Notes under the pieces: generated by a model
Databases searched by the model: none
Seen by the model: the letters and a program-made list of their open reading frames with translations, nothing else
Told to the model about the DNA's origin: nothing
Translations under genes and position numbers: made by a program
DNA from: Halomonas chromatireducens
Lineage (GTDB): Bacteria; Pseudomonadota; Gammaproteobacteria; Pseudomonadales; Halomonadaceae
Length of the DNA stretch: 64,000 nucleotides
NCBI RefSeq assembly: GCF_001545155.1
Contig: NZ_CP014226.1
Location: 1,772,191 to 1,836,190 of the forward strand
Direction: 5' to 3'
Shown: positions 16,796 to 26,956 of the stretch, piece by piece
Numbering within the stretch: the first letter of the stretch is position 1
How the letters are laid out: the number at the start of each line of letters is the position of its first letter

Positions 16796-17551
16796 TCAGG
16801 CGGCGACGATTCTCGGCCCGCCACTCTCCGGCGACGGCGCCATGTCACCGTCGGTGATCACCACGTCGAAATCGTCGAGCCGGGCGAAGTAGGCCGGGCG
16901 AATCACGCCGATCTTGCTCTCATCGGCCACCAGCAGGCGCTGGGCCGCGCAGGCGATGGCGGCCTGTTTGGGCGCGACCTCGTGGAAGTGGAAGCAGCTC
17001 ACGCCCTTCTGCTCATGCACGCCGGCGGCGGAGAAAAAGGCGCGGTTGATCCCCAGGCGACGGATTGAGTGGTTCATGTCGTCGCTGCCGAAGGATTGCG
17101 AGGCCGGGTAATAGACTCCGCCGAGCAGTACCAGGCGAACATCGGGCAGCGTGCTCACCGCATTGGCGACATTGAGCGCGTAGGTCACCACTGTCAGCTG
17201 CTTGCGACCGGACAGCAGGCCGATCAGCGGCAGAAGGGTCGTGCCGCAGTCGATGAACAGTGTATCCCCTTCCTCGATGAAACCGGCAGCTTGCTCGCAT
17301 AGGCGGTGCTTGGCCTGAAAATGGCTGTCCTTCTGCTCATCGACGCTGTAGACCGGGGCATACTGAGGGTTGTCCGCCATCACCAGGCGACCACCCAGGA
17401 AAACCATGGCGCCATCGCTGGCGGCGACATCGCGGCGGATCGTCATCTCGGAGACACCGCAGAGGCGTGCCGCCTCGCTGAGGTGGATCGTCCCCCCTCT
17501 GGCAAGGGTTTCCTGCAGTCGGGCCAGGCGCATTGCGCTTCGGCCGTTCAT
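16796..17551 (-). CDS. deoR: DeoR, repressor of deoxyribonucleoside catabolism
   Basis: A 251-residue DeoR-family regulator. The N-terminal helix-turn-helix reads [19 protein letters not shown] and the sugar-phosphate-binding domain has the family motifs DCGTT and [25 protein letters not shown] closely resembles E. coli DeoR. The effector there is deoxyribose-5-phosphate. It is divergent from nupC-deoCABD-cdd, whose products make and use that metabolite, and a DeoR-like operator lies between. ATG 17551 has GAAGG upstream; ATG 17533 is possible. The C-terminus runs into repeat B. Confidence 0.92.
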   Translation of the reverse strand: MNGRSAMRLARLQETLARGGTIHLSEAARLCGVSEMTIRRDVAASDGAMVFLGGRLVMADNPQYAPVYSVDEQKDSHFQAKHRLCEQAAGFIEEGDTLFIDCGTTLLPLIGLLSGRKQLTVVTYALNVANAVSTLPDVRLVLLGGVYYPASQSFGSDDMNHSIRRLGINRAFFSAAGVHEQKGVSCFHFHEVAPKQAAIACAAQRLLVADESKIGVIRPAYFARLDDFDVVITDGDMAPSPESGGPRIVAA

Positions 17552-17689
17552 CGAGCCATTACCTTCTTCATCGAACCCTCCGCTTCCCTGATGGGGCCTA
17601 TGCTGAGCCAGGCGGTGCGGTTTTTCCACTCTAGCGCGCCGGGGCAGGCCCATGGTCAGCCCCGGCTGATCCAATGTCGATGCAAGAAA

Positions 17690-17716
17690 TGTTGGAAAAA
17701 TAACATTTGGTGTTAT
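17690..17716. promoter_or_regulatory. DeoR-like operator between deoR and nupC
   Basis: TGTTGGAAAAATAACA (17690-17705) matches the E. coli DeoR operator TGTTAGAATTCTAACA at 12 of 16 bases. An overlapping dyad ATAACA-TTTGG-TGTTAT covers 17700-17716. The pair lies in the divergent region, about 112 bases before nupC and 139 before deoR. Confidence 0.68.
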
Positions 17717-17827
17717 AAGTTTCCCAGATCGGCTGACCTAATCGCCTATTGCCGAAACCAACAACAACGCCTCGACCCTCGACTTGCTCAGGCGAGCCCA
17801 CTCCCAGCGTGGCTGGAAGGACTTCCC

Positions 17828-19102
17828 ATGACACCCATCATGAGCCTGGTCGGTATGGTGACGCTGATTGCCATTGCCCTGCTTTTCTCTACCAACCGGC
17901 GGCACATTCGCCTGCGAACCGTGGGTGGCGCCTTCGCCATCCAGGCGGGCATTGGCGCCTTCGTGCTCTACGTGCCCTTCGGTCAGGCGGTGCTGGCGAC
18001 GATCTCCGCCGGAGTCAGTCAGGTGGTGCTCTACGCCAACGATGGCATCGATTTTCTCTTCGGTGGCCTGGCCGATACCGACAACGTCGGCTTCGTCTTC
18101 GCCATCAAGGTGCTGCCGGTGATCGTCTTCTTCTCGTCGTTGATCGCCGTGCTCTACTATATCGGCATCATGCAGTGGGTGATCCGCATTATCGGCGGCG
18201 CCCTGCAGAAGGCACTGGGCACCTCGCGCACCGAGTCGCTCTCGGCCACCGCCAACATCTTCGTGGGCCAGACCGAGGCGCCGCTGGTGGTGCGCCCTTT
18301 CATTGCCCGCATGACACCCTCGCAGCTGTTCGCGGTAATGTGCGGTGGCCTGGCTTCGGTGGCCGGTGCCGTGCTGGCAGGCTATGCGGCACTGGGCATT
18401 CCCATGGAGTACCTGGTGGCGGCCTCCTTCATGGCCGCGCCGGGCGGGCTGCTGTTCGCCAAGCTGATCATGCCCGAGACCGAGGAGCCCGAAGACAGCA
18501 TCTCCAAGGCCGAGGCGCGCCTGGAAGAGGAGGAGGACCACCCCACCAACGTGCTCGACGCAGCGGCCGCCGGCGCCACCTCGGGCCTCAAGCTTGCCGC
18601 CAATGTGGGGGCCATGCTGGTGGCCTTCATCGGCCTGATTGCACTGATCAACGGCATGCTGGGGGGTGTGGGTGGTTGGGTCGGCATGGAAGGATTGAGC
18701 CTGGAACTGATCCTTGGCTGGCTGTTTGCCCCGCTCGCCTTCCTGCTCGGGGTGCCCTGGGAGGAAGCCACCCTGGCCGGCTCCTTCATCGGTCAGAAAC
18801 TAGTGGTCAACGAGTTCGTGGCCTATATCAACCTGGCCCCCTACCTGGACGGCGAGCAGGTGGTGGCCGCCACCGGGCAGGCAATGACCCCTTACACCAT
18901 GGCGGTGCTCTCCTTCGCCCTGTGTGGTTTCGCCAACCTCTCCTCCATCGCGATCCTGCTGGGTGGGCTGGGCAGCATCGCGCCGAGCCGGCGCCATGAC
19001 ATCGCTCGCTTCGGTCTCAAGGCGGTGCTGGCGGGTACACTGTCCAATCTGATGTCAGCCGCCATTGCCGGTTTCTTCCTCTCGCTGGCAGCGATGACCT
19101 GA
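17828..19102 (+). CDS. nupC: NupC-type concentrative nucleoside transporter
   Basis: A 424-residue CNT family symporter with an N-terminal gate domain, the core motif [12 protein letters not shown] (nucleoside and cation site in the first half repeat) and NEFVAYINL plus a late [15 protein letters not shown] motif in the second. It imports nucleosides with a proton or sodium gradient. ATG 17828 follows GGAAGGA and gives the usual family start ([13 protein letters not shown]). It heads the deo operon; deoC begins 62 bases later. Confidence 0.93.
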   Translation: MTPIMSLVGMVTLIAIALLFSTNRRHIRLRTVGGAFAIQAGIGAFVLYVPFGQAVLATISAGVSQVVLYANDGIDFLFGGLADTDNVGFVFAIKVLPVIVFFSSLIAVLYYIGIMQWVIRIIGGALQKALGTSRTESLSATANIFVGQTEAPLVVRPFIARMTPSQLFAVMCGGLASVAGAVLAGYAALGIPMEYLVAASFMAAPGGLLFAKLIMPETEEPEDSISKAEARLEEEEDHPTNVLDAAAAGATSGLKLAANVGAMLVAFIGLIALINGMLGGVGGWVGMEGLSLELILGWLFAPLAFLLGVPWEEATLAGSFIGQKLVVNEFVAYINLAPYLDGEQVVAATGQAMTPYTMAVLSFALCGFANLSSIAILLGGLGSIAPSRRHDIARFGLKAVLAGTLSNLMSAAIAGFFLSLAAMT

Positions 19103-19164
19103 TGTCGGGCGTATACCTTTGCCGATTCACTCGTACTTGATGACCCGATCCTACAGGTAGCGAT

Positions 19165-19938
19165 ATGACAGAATTCGAACAGGCCGCGCGCCAGGCCCTG
19201 GTGCTGATGGACCTCACCAGTCTCAACGACGACGACAGCGACGCGATCATTCGCGAACTGTGCGCCCGCGCCAATACGCCAGCGGGGCACCCGGCGGCGG
19301 TGTGCGTCTATCCCCGTTTCATTGCCACCGCCCGTGAGGCGCTGGCCGAGCAGGGCCTGACCGGCAAGGTGAAGGTGGCAACCGTGACCAACTTTCCCCA
19401 CGGCGAGGCCGACGTCGAGCGCGCCGCGGCCGAGACCCGCGCGGCCATCGCCGCGGGGGCCGATGAGGTCGACGTTGTCTTTCCTTACCGTGCGCTGATG
19501 GCGGGTGATGCCGAGGTCGGTCGCGAGCTGGTCGCCGCCTGCAAGCGCGAGTGTGGCGACGCGGTGCTGAAAGTGATCCTGGAAACCGGCGAGCTGAAGG
19601 AGGCGGGACTGATCAGCCGTGCCGGCATGCTTGCCATCGACGGCGGCGCCGACTTCCTCAAGACCTCCACCGGAAAGGTGGCGGTCAACGCCACGCTGGA
19701 AGCAGCCGATCTCCTGCTCACCACCATCAAGGCGAGTGGGCGCGACGTGGGCTTCAAGGCCGCCGGCGGCGTGCGTACCGCGGAGGACGCTGCTGCTTAC
19801 CTGCAGCTCGCCGAGAGGGTCATGGGAGCGGATTGGATCACCCCGGCGCATTTCCGCTTCGGTGCCTCGGGCCTGCTGGGAAGCCTGCTCGCTACCCTCG
19901 GTACCGAGGAAGACAAGGGCTCGATGGAGGGTTACTGA
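19165..19938 (+). CDS. deoC: Deoxyribose-phosphate aldolase DeoC
   Basis: A 257-residue class I aldolase that splits 2-deoxyribose-5-phosphate into acetaldehyde and glyceraldehyde-3-phosphate. The Schiff-base lysine is Lys166 in FLKTSTGK. The proton-relay lysine is Lys198 in FKAAGG, and the aspartate pair is in DEVDVV (about 100-103). All match E. coli DeoC, whose length it shares. The stop codon overlaps the deoA start by one base (TGATG). Confidence 0.97.
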   Translation: MTEFEQAARQALVLMDLTSLNDDDSDAIIRELCARANTPAGHPAAVCVYPRFIATAREALAEQGLTGKVKVATVTNFPHGEADVERAAAETRAAIAAGADEVDVVFPYRALMAGDAEVGRELVAACKRECGDAVLKVILETGELKEAGLISRAGMLAIDGGADFLKTSTGKVAVNATLEAADLLLTTIKASGRDVGFKAAGGVRTAEDAAAYLQLAERVMGADWITPAHFRFGASGLLGSLLATLGTEEDKGSMEGY

Positions 19939-21323
19939 TGCGTTCTCAAGCGCTGCCCCAGGAACTGATCCGCGCCAAGCGCGACGGCGAGGCGCTTTCG
20001 CCCGAGGCGATCCGCGAGCTGGTGGGCGGCATCAGCGACGGTAGCCTCTCCGACGCCCAGGTCGGGGCGCTGGCCATGGCGATTTTCCTCAATGGCATGA
20101 GCGCCAGCGAGACGGTGGCGCTGACCGAAGCCGTGCGCGACTCAGGCGAGCTGCTCGCGTGGGGTGGTTTGGGTGCGAATCAGGACCTGCCAGGACCGGT
20201 ACTCGACAAGCACTCCACCGGCGGCGTGGGCGATCTCGTCTCGCTGGTGCTGGGGCCGTGGGTTGCCGCCTGTGGCGGCTTCGTGCCGATGGTTTCCGGG
20301 CGTGGCCTGGGCCACACCGGCGGCACCCTGGACCAGCTCGAATCGATCCCCGGCTACGATATCGCCCCTTCGCGGGCGCGTTTTCGCCGTCTGGTGCGAG
20401 AGGCGGGTGTGGCCATCGTCGGCCAGACTGCCGAGCTGGCACCCGCCGACAAGCGGCTCTATGCGGTGCGGGACGTCACCGCCACGGTGGAGTCGCTGCC
20501 GCTGATCGTCAGCTCGATACTGGGCAAGAAGCTCGCCTGCGGACTCGACGCCCTGGTAATGGACGTCAAGAGCGGCAGCGGCGCCTTTATGCCAACGCCT
20601 GAAAAATCACGTGAGCTGGCGGAGGCCATCGCTGAGGTGGCGAGCCGTGCCGGCACGCCGACCACGGCACTGCTTACCGACATGAGCCAGCCGCTGGCGC
20701 CCTGTGCCGGCAACGCCGTCGAGGTGCGCCAGGCGATTGCGCTACTGACCGGTGAGAAGAGGGGGGAGGAGAGCGGCGAAAAAACAGACGGTCGACTGAT
20801 GGAGTTGACCCGCACGCTTGCCGCCGAGCTACTGCTGGCTGGGCGGCTGGCCGAGAGTCGCTCAGCGGCAGTGGCCCTGCTGGACGAACGGCTCGCTTCG
20901 GGAGCCGCCGCCGAGCGCTTCGAGCGCATGGTAGCGGGCCTGGGCGGCCCCGCGGACCTGCTCGAACGCCGCGACCGCTACCTGCCCCAGGCGCCCATCG
21001 TACGCCCCGTGCATGCCGAGCGCTGTGGCCGCATCACGCGCATGGACACTCGCGCCGTGGGGCTCGCCGTGGTGGCACTGGGCGGCGGACGCCGCGCGCC
21101 GGGCGACGCCATCGACCATGCCGTCGGGCTGACCGGCATCGCCGCCCTCGGCGAGGCGGTCGACGGCGAGCGCCCCCTGGCCTGGGTGCATGCACGAAGC
21201 GAAGCCGACGCCGAGCGTGCCGCCATGCAGCTACTTGCCGCCATCGATGTGAACGACGTCGGGCTCGGCGACGTCACACTGCCTACACTCATTCAGCACG
21301 TGATCCGTCGGGAGGCGCCATGA
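19938..21323 (+). CDS. deoA: Thymidine phosphorylase DeoA
   Basis: A 461-residue enzyme that phosphorolyses thymidine and deoxyuridine to the base and deoxyribose-1-phosphate. It carries the nucleoside phosphorylase family II signature ([25 protein letters not shown]) and the catalytic region [11 protein letters not shown]. The true ATG at 19938 shares a base with the deoC stop and its 3' end overlaps deoB by four bases. That points to tight translational coupling through the operon. Confidence 0.97.
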   Translation: MRSQALPQELIRAKRDGEALSPEAIRELVGGISDGSLSDAQVGALAMAIFLNGMSASETVALTEAVRDSGELLAWGGLGANQDLPGPVLDKHSTGGVGDLVSLVLGPWVAACGGFVPMVSGRGLGHTGGTLDQLESIPGYDIAPSRARFRRLVREAGVAIVGQTAELAPADKRLYAVRDVTATVESLPLIVSSILGKKLACGLDALVMDVKSGSGAFMPTPEKSRELAEAIAEVASRAGTPTTALLTDMSQPLAPCAGNAVEVRQAIALLTGEKRGEESGEKTDGRLMELTRTLAAELLLAGRLAESRSAAVALLDERLASGAAAERFERMVAGLGGPADLLERRDRYLPQAPIVRPVHAERCGRITRMDTRAVGLAVVALGGGRRAPGDAIDHAVGLTGIAALGEAVDGERPLAWVHARSEADAERAAMQLLAAIDVNDVGLGDVTLPTLIQHVIRREAP

Positions 21324-22621
21324 CTCGTGCCATCGTACTGGTACTCGACTCCTTCGGCATCGGCGGCGCACCGGATGCCGACCGCTTCCATGATGCCGGT
21401 GCCGACACCCTGGGCCATATCGCCGCTGCCTGTGCTCGCGGGGAGTGCGACGGCTTTTTACAGGGCCCCGAACCCGGCCCGCGACAGGGCCCCGAAGCCG
21501 GCCCGGCGGCGCGGCAAGGTCCCCTTGCACTGCCCAACCTGTCGCGGTTGGGGTTGTTCCATGCCCACCGCGAAAGCACCGGCGCCTGGGCCAAGGGCGT
21601 CGAGGTGCCAATCGAAGTGATCGGCGCCTACGGCAACGCTCGGGAGATCTCCTCGGGCAAGGACACCCCGTCGGGCCACTGGGAGATCGCGGGTGTACCG
21701 GTGCGCTTTGACTGGGGCTACTTTCTCGACCGCGAGGAGAGCTTTCCGGCCGAGCTGCTCGAGGCGCTGATCCGGGAGGGTGATCTGCCCGGCGTGCTGG
21801 GCAACTGTCACGCCTCGGGCACCGAGATCATCGCCCGGCTCGGCGAGGAACACATGGCCAGCGGCAAGCCCATCGTCTACACCTCCGGCGACTCGGTGTT
21901 CCAGATCGCCGCCCACGAGGAGGCCTTCGGCCTCGAGCGGCTCTACTCCCGGTGCGAGACCGCCCGGCGCTTGCTCGAGTCCTACAACATCGGCCGGGTC
22001 ATCGCGCGACCCTTCGTCGGGCAGAGCGCGGCGGACTTCGCCCGCCCCGCCAACCGCCGCGACTACAGCGTCGAGCCGCCCGCGGCCACGGTGCTGCAGA
22101 AGCTCGCTGACGACGGCGGCGAAGTCATCGCCATCGGCAAGATCGCTGATATATACGCTCACTGCGGTATCACCCGCACGGTCAAGGCCAGCGGTCATGA
22201 TGCGCTGATGGACGCCACCCTGGCCGCCCTGGATGAGGCCGGCGACCGCTCGCTTGTCATGACCAACTTCGTCGACTTCGACACCCTCTACGGCCACCGC
22301 CGCGACGTGACCGGCTACGCCGCTGCGCTGGAAGCCTTCGACGCAAGGCTGCCCGAACTGTTGGCCAAGCTGCGCGACGACGACCTGCTGGTCCTTACCG
22401 CTGACCATGGCTGCGACCCCACCTGGCACGGCACGGATCACACCCGCGAACGGGTGCCGGTGCTGGCCCTGGGCGCGGGGCTTCCTGCCGGTTCCCTCGG
22501 TGCGCGCGACACCTTCGCCGATATCGGCCAGAGCCTGGCGGCTCACCTGGGACTGGCGCCCATGGCCGACGGCACAAGCTTTCTTTCCAAGCCACTCCCT
22601 ACCGACCCACTCGCTGCATAG
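21320..22621 (+). CDS. deoB: Phosphopentomutase DeoB with an internal tandem insertion
   Basis: A 433-residue alkaline-phosphatase-fold mutase that converts (deoxy)ribose-1-phosphate to the 5-phosphate. Metal ligands are in [19 protein letters not shown] and [19 protein letters not shown]. It is about 25 residues longer than E. coli DeoB because of a Pro/Gly-rich insert at residues 48-68 containing three QGP repeats, encoded by a tandem GC-rich duplication at 21461-21523. The insert falls in a surface loop before [12 protein letters not shown] and leaves the metal ligands intact. Confidence 0.96.
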   Translation: MTRAIVLVLDSFGIGGAPDADRFHDAGADTLGHIAAACARGECDGFLQGPEPGPRQGPEAGPAARQGPLALPNLSRLGLFHAHRESTGAWAKGVEVPIEVIGAYGNAREISSGKDTPSGHWEIAGVPVRFDWGYFLDREESFPAELLEALIREGDLPGVLGNCHASGTEIIARLGEEHMASGKPIVYTSGDSVFQIAAHEEAFGLERLYSRCETARRLLESYNIGRVIARPFVGQSAADFARPANRRDYSVEPPAATVLQKLADDGGEVIAIGKIADIYAHCGITRTVKASGHDALMDATLAALDEAGDRSLVMTNFVDFDTLYGHRRDVTGYAAALEAFDARLPELLAKLRDDDLLVLTADHGCDPTWHGTDHTRERVPVLALGAGLPAGSLGARDTFADIGQSLAAHLGLAPMADGTSFLSKPLPTDPLAA

Positions 22622-22631
22622 GAGCCTCGAC

Positions 22632-23360
22632 ATGGCGACTCCCCATATCCAGGGCGAACGCGGCATCTTCGCCGACACCGTGCTGATGCCCGGCGATCCG
22701 CTGCGCGCCAAGTACATCGCCGAAACCTTTCTCGAGGACGCGCGTGAGGTGAACAGCGTGCGCAACATGCTTGGCTTCACCGGCCGCTACCGCGGTCGCG
22801 AGGTTTCGGTGATGGGCCACGGCATGGGCATCCCCTCGGTCTCCATCTACGCCAAGGAGCTGATCACCGACTATGGCGTGAAGCGGCTGATCCGGGTTGG
22901 CTCCTGCGGTGCGGTACGCGACGACGTGGCGGTACGCGACGTGGTGATCGGGCTCGGCGCGAGCACCGATTCGGCGGTCAACCGCACCCGCTTCATGGGC
23001 CACGATTTCGCCGCCATCGCCGATTTCGAGCTGACCCGCCATGCTGTCGACGCCGCCGCGGCCCAGGGCGTGGCGGTGAAGGTGGGCAACCTGTTCTCGG
23101 CGGACCTGTTCTACAACCCCCAGGGCGAGCTGTTCGAACTGATGAGGCGCTACGGCATCGTCGGTGTGGAGATGGAGGCGGCGGGGCTCTACGGTGTGGC
23201 GGCGGAGTTTGGCGCCAGGGCGATGACCATCTGCACGGTGTCGGACCATATTCTCAAGGGCGAGTCGCTGCCCAGCGAAGACCGCGAGCGCAGCTTCAAC
23301 GAGATGGTCGAGGTGGCGCTGGAAGCGGTGCTCCGTGACGATGCGGTGGGGGCGGCATGA
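22632..23360 (+). CDS. deoD: Purine nucleoside phosphorylase DeoD
   Basis: A 242-residue hexameric PNP that splits purine (deoxy)nucleosides with phosphate. Family markers are [13 protein letters not shown] (phosphate site), GSCGAV, the sugar-binding VEMEAAGLY and VSDHILKGE with the catalytic Asp. The ATG at 22632 follows AGGAGCC, which overlaps the deoB stop. The 3' end overlaps cdd by four bases. Confidence 0.97.
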   Translation: MATPHIQGERGIFADTVLMPGDPLRAKYIAETFLEDAREVNSVRNMLGFTGRYRGREVSVMGHGMGIPSVSIYAKELITDYGVKRLIRVGSCGAVRDDVAVRDVVIGLGASTDSAVNRTRFMGHDFAAIADFELTRHAVDAAAAQGVAVKVGNLFSADLFYNPQGELFELMRRYGIVGVEMEAAGLYGVAAEFGARAMTICTVSDHILKGESLPSEDRERSFNEMVEVALEAVLRDDAVGAA

Positions 23361-23773
23361 GCGATATCGATCGGACCATCGATCCGGCGACTGTCGCCGC
23401 GCTGATCGTGGCGCGCGGCAATGCCTACGCACCCTACTCGCAGCACCCGGTGGGTGCCATGGTGGAGAGCGAGAGCGGGGCGCGCTACTTCGGCGCCAAC
23501 GTCGAGGTGGCTCACTACAAGGGGCTGTGCGCCGAGGCCTCGGCCATCGCCGCCATGGTCAGCGCCGGGGAGCGGCGCCTGCGCAGTGTCTATGTCATCG
23601 GCCCCGGCGAGCACCTCTGCTCCCCCTGCGGCGACTGTCGCCAGCGCATTCGCGAGTTCGCCGACGCCGAGACCCGCATTTATGTGGTCGATGCCGAGGG
23701 CAGGCTGCTCAAGGGCTACACCATCGAGGCACTACTGCCAGACGCCTTCGGGCCGGAGAATCTCAGCCACTGA
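23357..23773 (+). CDS. cdd: Cytidine deaminase
   Basis: A 138-residue tetrameric-type deaminase that converts (deoxy)cytidine to (deoxy)uridine, feeding DeoA. The zinc site is Cys58-Ala-Glu60 with Cys91 and Cys94 in PCGDCRQ. Start overlaps deoD (ATGA). It is the last gene of the operon and is followed directly by a 14-base tandem repeat. Confidence 0.96.
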   Translation: MSDIDRTIDPATVAALIVARGNAYAPYSQHPVGAMVESESGARYFGANVEVAHYKGLCAEASAIAAMVSAGERRLRSVYVIGPGEHLCSPCGDCRQRIREFADAETRIYVVDAEGRLLKGYTIEALLPDAFGPENLSH

Positions 23774-23842
23774 AGCTATGTCTTCAAAGCTATGTCTTCA
23801 AAGCTATATCTTCAAAGCTATATCTTCAAAGCTAGGTCTCCG
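23773..23842. repeat. Five tandem copies of a 14-base unit after cdd
   Basis: The unit AAGCTATGTCTTCA occurs five times head to tail from 23773: two identical, two with G to A (AAGCTATATCTTCA) and a last degenerate copy. Each unit contains GAAG...CTTC arms, so the transcript could form several short hairpins. The array lies between the convergent ends of cdd and a small membrane protein gene and overlaps the latter's last codons. Confidence 0.95.
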
Positions 23843-24086
23843 ATGATGCGTTTCTGTCAGGTGTCGATGCTTCACCATTTGTCAGGTAGTGCCTCGATGC
23901 CTGGGCGCAGACCCAGAAGATAACGGCAAGGATGACAAAGAACAGGCTACCCGAGACAAGGTTCCAGCTGATGGGCATCTGGTCGATAGCGATCAGATAG
24001 AACAGCCCGGCCACCAGCGCGAATATCACGACGATGGCCGCTGCCCAGAACAGGAAGTACAAGGCAATACCCAGTTTGTTCAGCAT
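23832..24086 (-). CDS. Small two-helix membrane protein, function unknown
   Basis: An 84-residue protein with two clear hydrophobic helices (about 7-33 and 42-64) joined by a short polar loop (IDQMPISWN), and a hydrophilic tail. I do not recognise a family. GGAGAGG stands just before the ATG. It is convergent with cdd and its last residues are encoded within the 14-base repeat array, so the C-terminus may vary between strains. Confidence 0.65.
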   Translation of the reverse strand: MLNKLGIALYFLFWAAAIVVIFALVAGLFYLIAIDQMPISWNLVSGSLFFVILAVIFWVCAQASRHYLTNGEASTPDRNASSET

Positions 24087-24144
24087 ATCCCTCTCCTCAA
24101 GTTGCTCAAGGATTCACACTCAGCTTAGACCATGTCGGTTGGGC

Positions 24145-24894
24145 TCACTCACGCAGCTCGATGTGCGCGAAATGGGGGGCGAGGCGCTTGACCAGCCCGG
24201 CGAGCATCGCCCGCGGCGGGGCGTTTTCCACCGGCTGGCAGTAGGCCGGGTCGAGGCACTGGTTGGTGCGCGCCACCTGAATGGCGTAGCGGCGCACACC
24301 GCAGTCGGCCAAGGTGAGTGCAAGGCGCTCCACCCCGGCCAGGTCGAAGTCGCGCCAATGCACGGTGGTGCGGCACTCGAAGGACACGCCGCTGTCGAGC
24401 AGCGTCATCAGGCTCTGGCTGTGACGCTGCCAGATGCCGGGTCGGCCGCAGATAAGGTCGAAGTCCCTTCCGCGGCCTTTCACGTCGAGCCCCACCCAGT
24501 CGAGATTCGGCAGCAGGCGCGAGAGCCGGCCCGGATAGGGGCCCGCGGTATGCAGCCCCACCTTGAAGCCCATCGCCTTTACTTCGCTGACGGCGGCCGG
24601 CAGGGCGTGGTGCAGGGTGGGTTCCCCGCCGCTGAACACCACCGCCTCGAGCAGCCCCCGGCGGCTCTCTAGAAACTCTCGCACCGCCTGCCACTCCTGT
24701 TCGTCGCCGCGGCGCGGCGCCATCATGTGGCCGTTGTGGCAGTAGCCGCAGCGCAGCGGGCAACCCTGAAGGAACACCACGCAGGCCAGGTGATCGGGAT
24801 AGTCCAGCGTGGTCATCTGGGTCAGGCCGGCGATGGGGAGCCGAATGCCATCGAGAGGCACAGGTGAGGATGAGTCGAGGTCGGTGGCGATCAT
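24145..24894 (-). CDS. nrdG: NrdG, activating enzyme of anaerobic ribonucleotide reductase
   Basis: A 249-residue radical SAM protein with CPLRCGYC (Cys45, Cys49, Cys52) and the downstream GGEPTLH motif. It creates the glycyl radical on NrdD using S-adenosylmethionine. AGGAG lies seven bases before ATG 24894, which fixes the start. It follows the small and large nrdD genes in the same leftward operon. It is the longer NrdG type found with NrdD in Pseudomonas-like bacteria rather than the 150-residue enterobacterial type. Confidence 0.93.
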   Translation of the reverse strand: MIATDLDSSSPVPLDGIRLPIAGLTQMTTLDYPDHLACVVFLQGCPLRCGYCHNGHMMAPRRGDEQEWQAVREFLESRRGLLEAVVFSGGEPTLHHALPAAVSEVKAMGFKVGLHTAGPYPGRLSRLLPNLDWVGLDVKGRGRDFDLICGRPGIWQRHSQSLMTLLDSGVSFECRTTVHWRDFDLAGVERLALTLADCGVRRYAIQVARTNQCLDPAYCQPVENAPPRAMLAGLVKRLAPHFAHIELRE

Positions 24895-24972
24895 CGAGGG
24901 CTCCTTTACCAAGCTGAAGGCTCTTGCCGGGCACGAAGCCCGGCAGTGTAGTGGATGCGTCAGCGCTCGGTA

Positions 24973-25137
24973 TCAGGGTGTGAGGGCGGCGGCCCGTTCG
25001 GTGAAGTGGCGGCGCTCGCGATGCTCGGAACGCTTGCCGACGTTGAACTGGCTGACCGGGCGGTGGTAGCCCATCACGCGGGTCCACACCTCGCAGCGCT
25101 GGCGTTGTTCGGTGGGCAGGGTGTCGATGTTCGTCAT
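24973..25137 (-). CDS. nrdD: Separate glycyl-radical C-terminal piece of NrdD
   Basis: A 54-residue protein whose core RCEVWTRVMGYHRPVSQFNV matches the glycyl-radical end of class III ribonucleotide reductases; the radical glycine should be Gly23 in VMGY. The large nrdD gene ends 49 bases upstream after its zinc-cysteine motif and lacks this loop. GGAAGGAG eleven bases before the ATG shows it is translated on its own. Two chains thus seem to form the active enzyme. A sequencing frameshift is unlikely because the gap holds stop codons, but assembly should be checked. Confidence 0.82.
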   Translation of the reverse strand: MTNIDTLPTEQRQRCEVWTRVMGYHRPVSQFNVGKRSEHRERRHFTERAAALTP

Positions 25138-25186
25138 CTTCTTGGCTCCTTCCAGTGGTGAATAAAATAGTGGGGTGAAAAAACGC

Positions 25187-26917
25187 TCAGGCCGGTATGG
25201 CCGCGGCGCGTCTTGCCAGCAGTGCTTCGTCGCACTTCGGGCAGAATTCGTGTTCGCCGGCCAGGTAGCCGTGCATCGGGCAGATCGAGAAGGTCGGCGT
25301 CAGGGTGATGTAGGGCAGGCGGAAGCGCGACAGGGCGGTACGCACCAGTTTACGGCAGGCGTCGGGACTGGAGAGCTTCTCGCGCATATAGAGGTGCAGC
25401 ACGGTGCCACCGGTATAGCGCGTCTGCAGCGGATCCTGGTGAATCAGCGCCTCGAAGGGGTCGTCGGTGTGCCCCACCGGCAGCTGGCTGGAATTGGTGT
25501 AGTAGGGCGCCTCGGGCGTGCCGGCCTGCAGAATGGCAGGAAAGCGCTCGGCGTCGGCGCGGGCGAAGCGGTAAGTGGTGCCCTCCGCCGGTGTCGCCTC
25601 CAGGTTGTAGAGATGCCCGGTCTCGGCCTGGAACTCCTGCATTCGCCCGCGTACGTGGTCGAGCACCTCCAGGGCAAGCTGGCGCCCCTCCGGGGTGGTG
25701 ATGTCGTAGCGGTCTTCCGAGAAGTTTCGCACCATCTCGTTGAGACCGTTCACACCCAGCGTGGAGAAGTGGTTGCGCAGGGTGCCCAGGTAGCGCTGGG
25801 TATAGGGATAGAGCCCCTCGTCCATCCACTGCTGGATGCACCCACGTTTGAGCTCCAGGCTGTCGCGGCCCAGTGCCAGCAGGCGGTCGAGGTCTTCGAG
25901 CAGGCCCGCCCGGTCACCGGCGAAGCGGTAGCCCAGCCGTGCGCAGTTGAGCGTCACCACCCCCAGCGAGCCGGTCTGCTCGGCGCTGCCGAACAGGCCG
26001 TTGCCGCGCTTGAGCAGCTCCGAGAGATCGAGCTGCAGGCGGCAGCACATGGAGCGCACCATGTGCGGCTCCAGGTCCGAGTTGAGGAAATTCTGGAAGT
26101 AGGGCAGGCCGTACTTGGCGGTCAGCGCGAACAGCCGCTCGGCGTTGTCGCTCTCCCAGTCGAAGTCGGTGGTGATGTTGTAGGTGGGGATGGGGAAGGT
26201 GAACACCCGCCCCTGGCGGTCGCCGGCCTCCATCACTTCCAGGTAGGCGCGGTTGATCAGGTCCATCTCCGCCTGCAGCTCGCCGTAGGTGAAGGGCTGC
26301 TCCTCGCCGCCGATGATCGGCACCTGATCGCGCAGGTCCGCCGGGCATACCCAGTCGAAGGTGAGGTTGGTGAAGGGCGTCTGGCTGCCCCAGCGCGACG
26401 GCACGTTGAGGTTGTAGATGAACTCCTGAACCGCCTGCTTCACTGCTTGATAGTCCAGCCCATCCTTGCGCACGTAGGGCGCGAGATACGTATCGAAGGA
26501 GCTGAAGGCCTGGGCGCCGGCCCACTCGTTCTGCAGGGTGCCGAGGAAGTTGACCATCTGCCCCAGGGCGCTGGAGAGATGGCGCGGTGGATCGCTCTCG
26601 GCGCGCCCGGGCACGCCGTTGAACCCCTCGATAAGCAGCTGGCGCAGCGACCAGCCGGCGCAGTAGCCGCACAGCATGTCGAGGTCGTGGATATGCAGGT
26701 CGCCCTCGCGGTGGGCGGCGCCAACCTCGACCGGGTAGACCTCGTCGAGCCAGTAGTTGGCGATCAGCTTGCCCGAGACGTTGAGGATCAACCCGCCCAG
26801 GGAGTAGCCCTGGTTGGCGTTGGCGTGCACGCGCCAGTCGGCGCGTTCGAGGTATTCGTTGACGGTCGAGGCGACGTCGATGCGGCGCGGGCCAGCCTGG
26901 CGGATGGGGGCGTTCAC
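25187..26917 (-). CDS. nrdD: NrdD, large chain of anaerobic (class III) ribonucleoside-triphosphate reductase
   Basis: A 576-residue class III reductase, which makes dNTPs anaerobically with formate or thioredoxin as reductant. Recognisable parts are GDLHIHDLD, FTNLTFD, the LGVVTLNCARLGY active-site region, and a C-terminal zinc motif (CPMHGYLAGEHEFCPKC). It stops soon after that motif, before the glycyl-radical loop that single-chain NrdD proteins carry; that loop is encoded at 24973-25137. The start is GTG at 26917 with AGGGAG upstream. An NrdR-type box precedes it. Confidence 0.92.
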   Translation of the reverse strand: MNAPIRQAGPRRIDVASTVNEYLERADWRVHANANQGYSLGGLILNVSGKLIANYWLDEVYPVEVGAAHREGDLHIHDLDMLCGYCAGWSLRQLLIEGFNGVPGRAESDPPRHLSSALGQMVNFLGTLQNEWAGAQAFSSFDTYLAPYVRKDGLDYQAVKQAVQEFIYNLNVPSRWGSQTPFTNLTFDWVCPADLRDQVPIIGGEEQPFTYGELQAEMDLINRAYLEVMEAGDRQGRVFTFPIPTYNITTDFDWESDNAERLFALTAKYGLPYFQNFLNSDLEPHMVRSMCCRLQLDLSELLKRGNGLFGSAEQTGSLGVVTLNCARLGYRFAGDRAGLLEDLDRLLALGRDSLELKRGCIQQWMDEGLYPYTQRYLGTLRNHFSTLGVNGLNEMVRNFSEDRYDITTPEGRQLALEVLDHVRGRMQEFQAETGHLYNLEATPAEGTTYRFARADAERFPAILQAGTPEAPYYTNSSQLPVGHTDDPFEALIHQDPLQTRYTGGTVLHLYMREKLSSPDACRKLVRTALSRFRLPYITLTPTFSICPMHGYLAGEHEFCPKCDEALLARRAAAIPA

Positions 26918-26956
26918 CGTAATCTCCCTATATGTGCTGCCGATTGGTGTTTATAT

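Noticed and set aside
23773..23842. Tandem repeat as a CRISPR array
   Set aside because: Units are 14 bases without spacers; no cas genes in the window.
25138..25186. Sequencing frameshift joining large and small nrdD pieces
   Set aside because: The gap holds its own ribosome-binding site for the small gene, and the large product ends with an extra non-homologous tail; a single indel would not restore a clean fusion.
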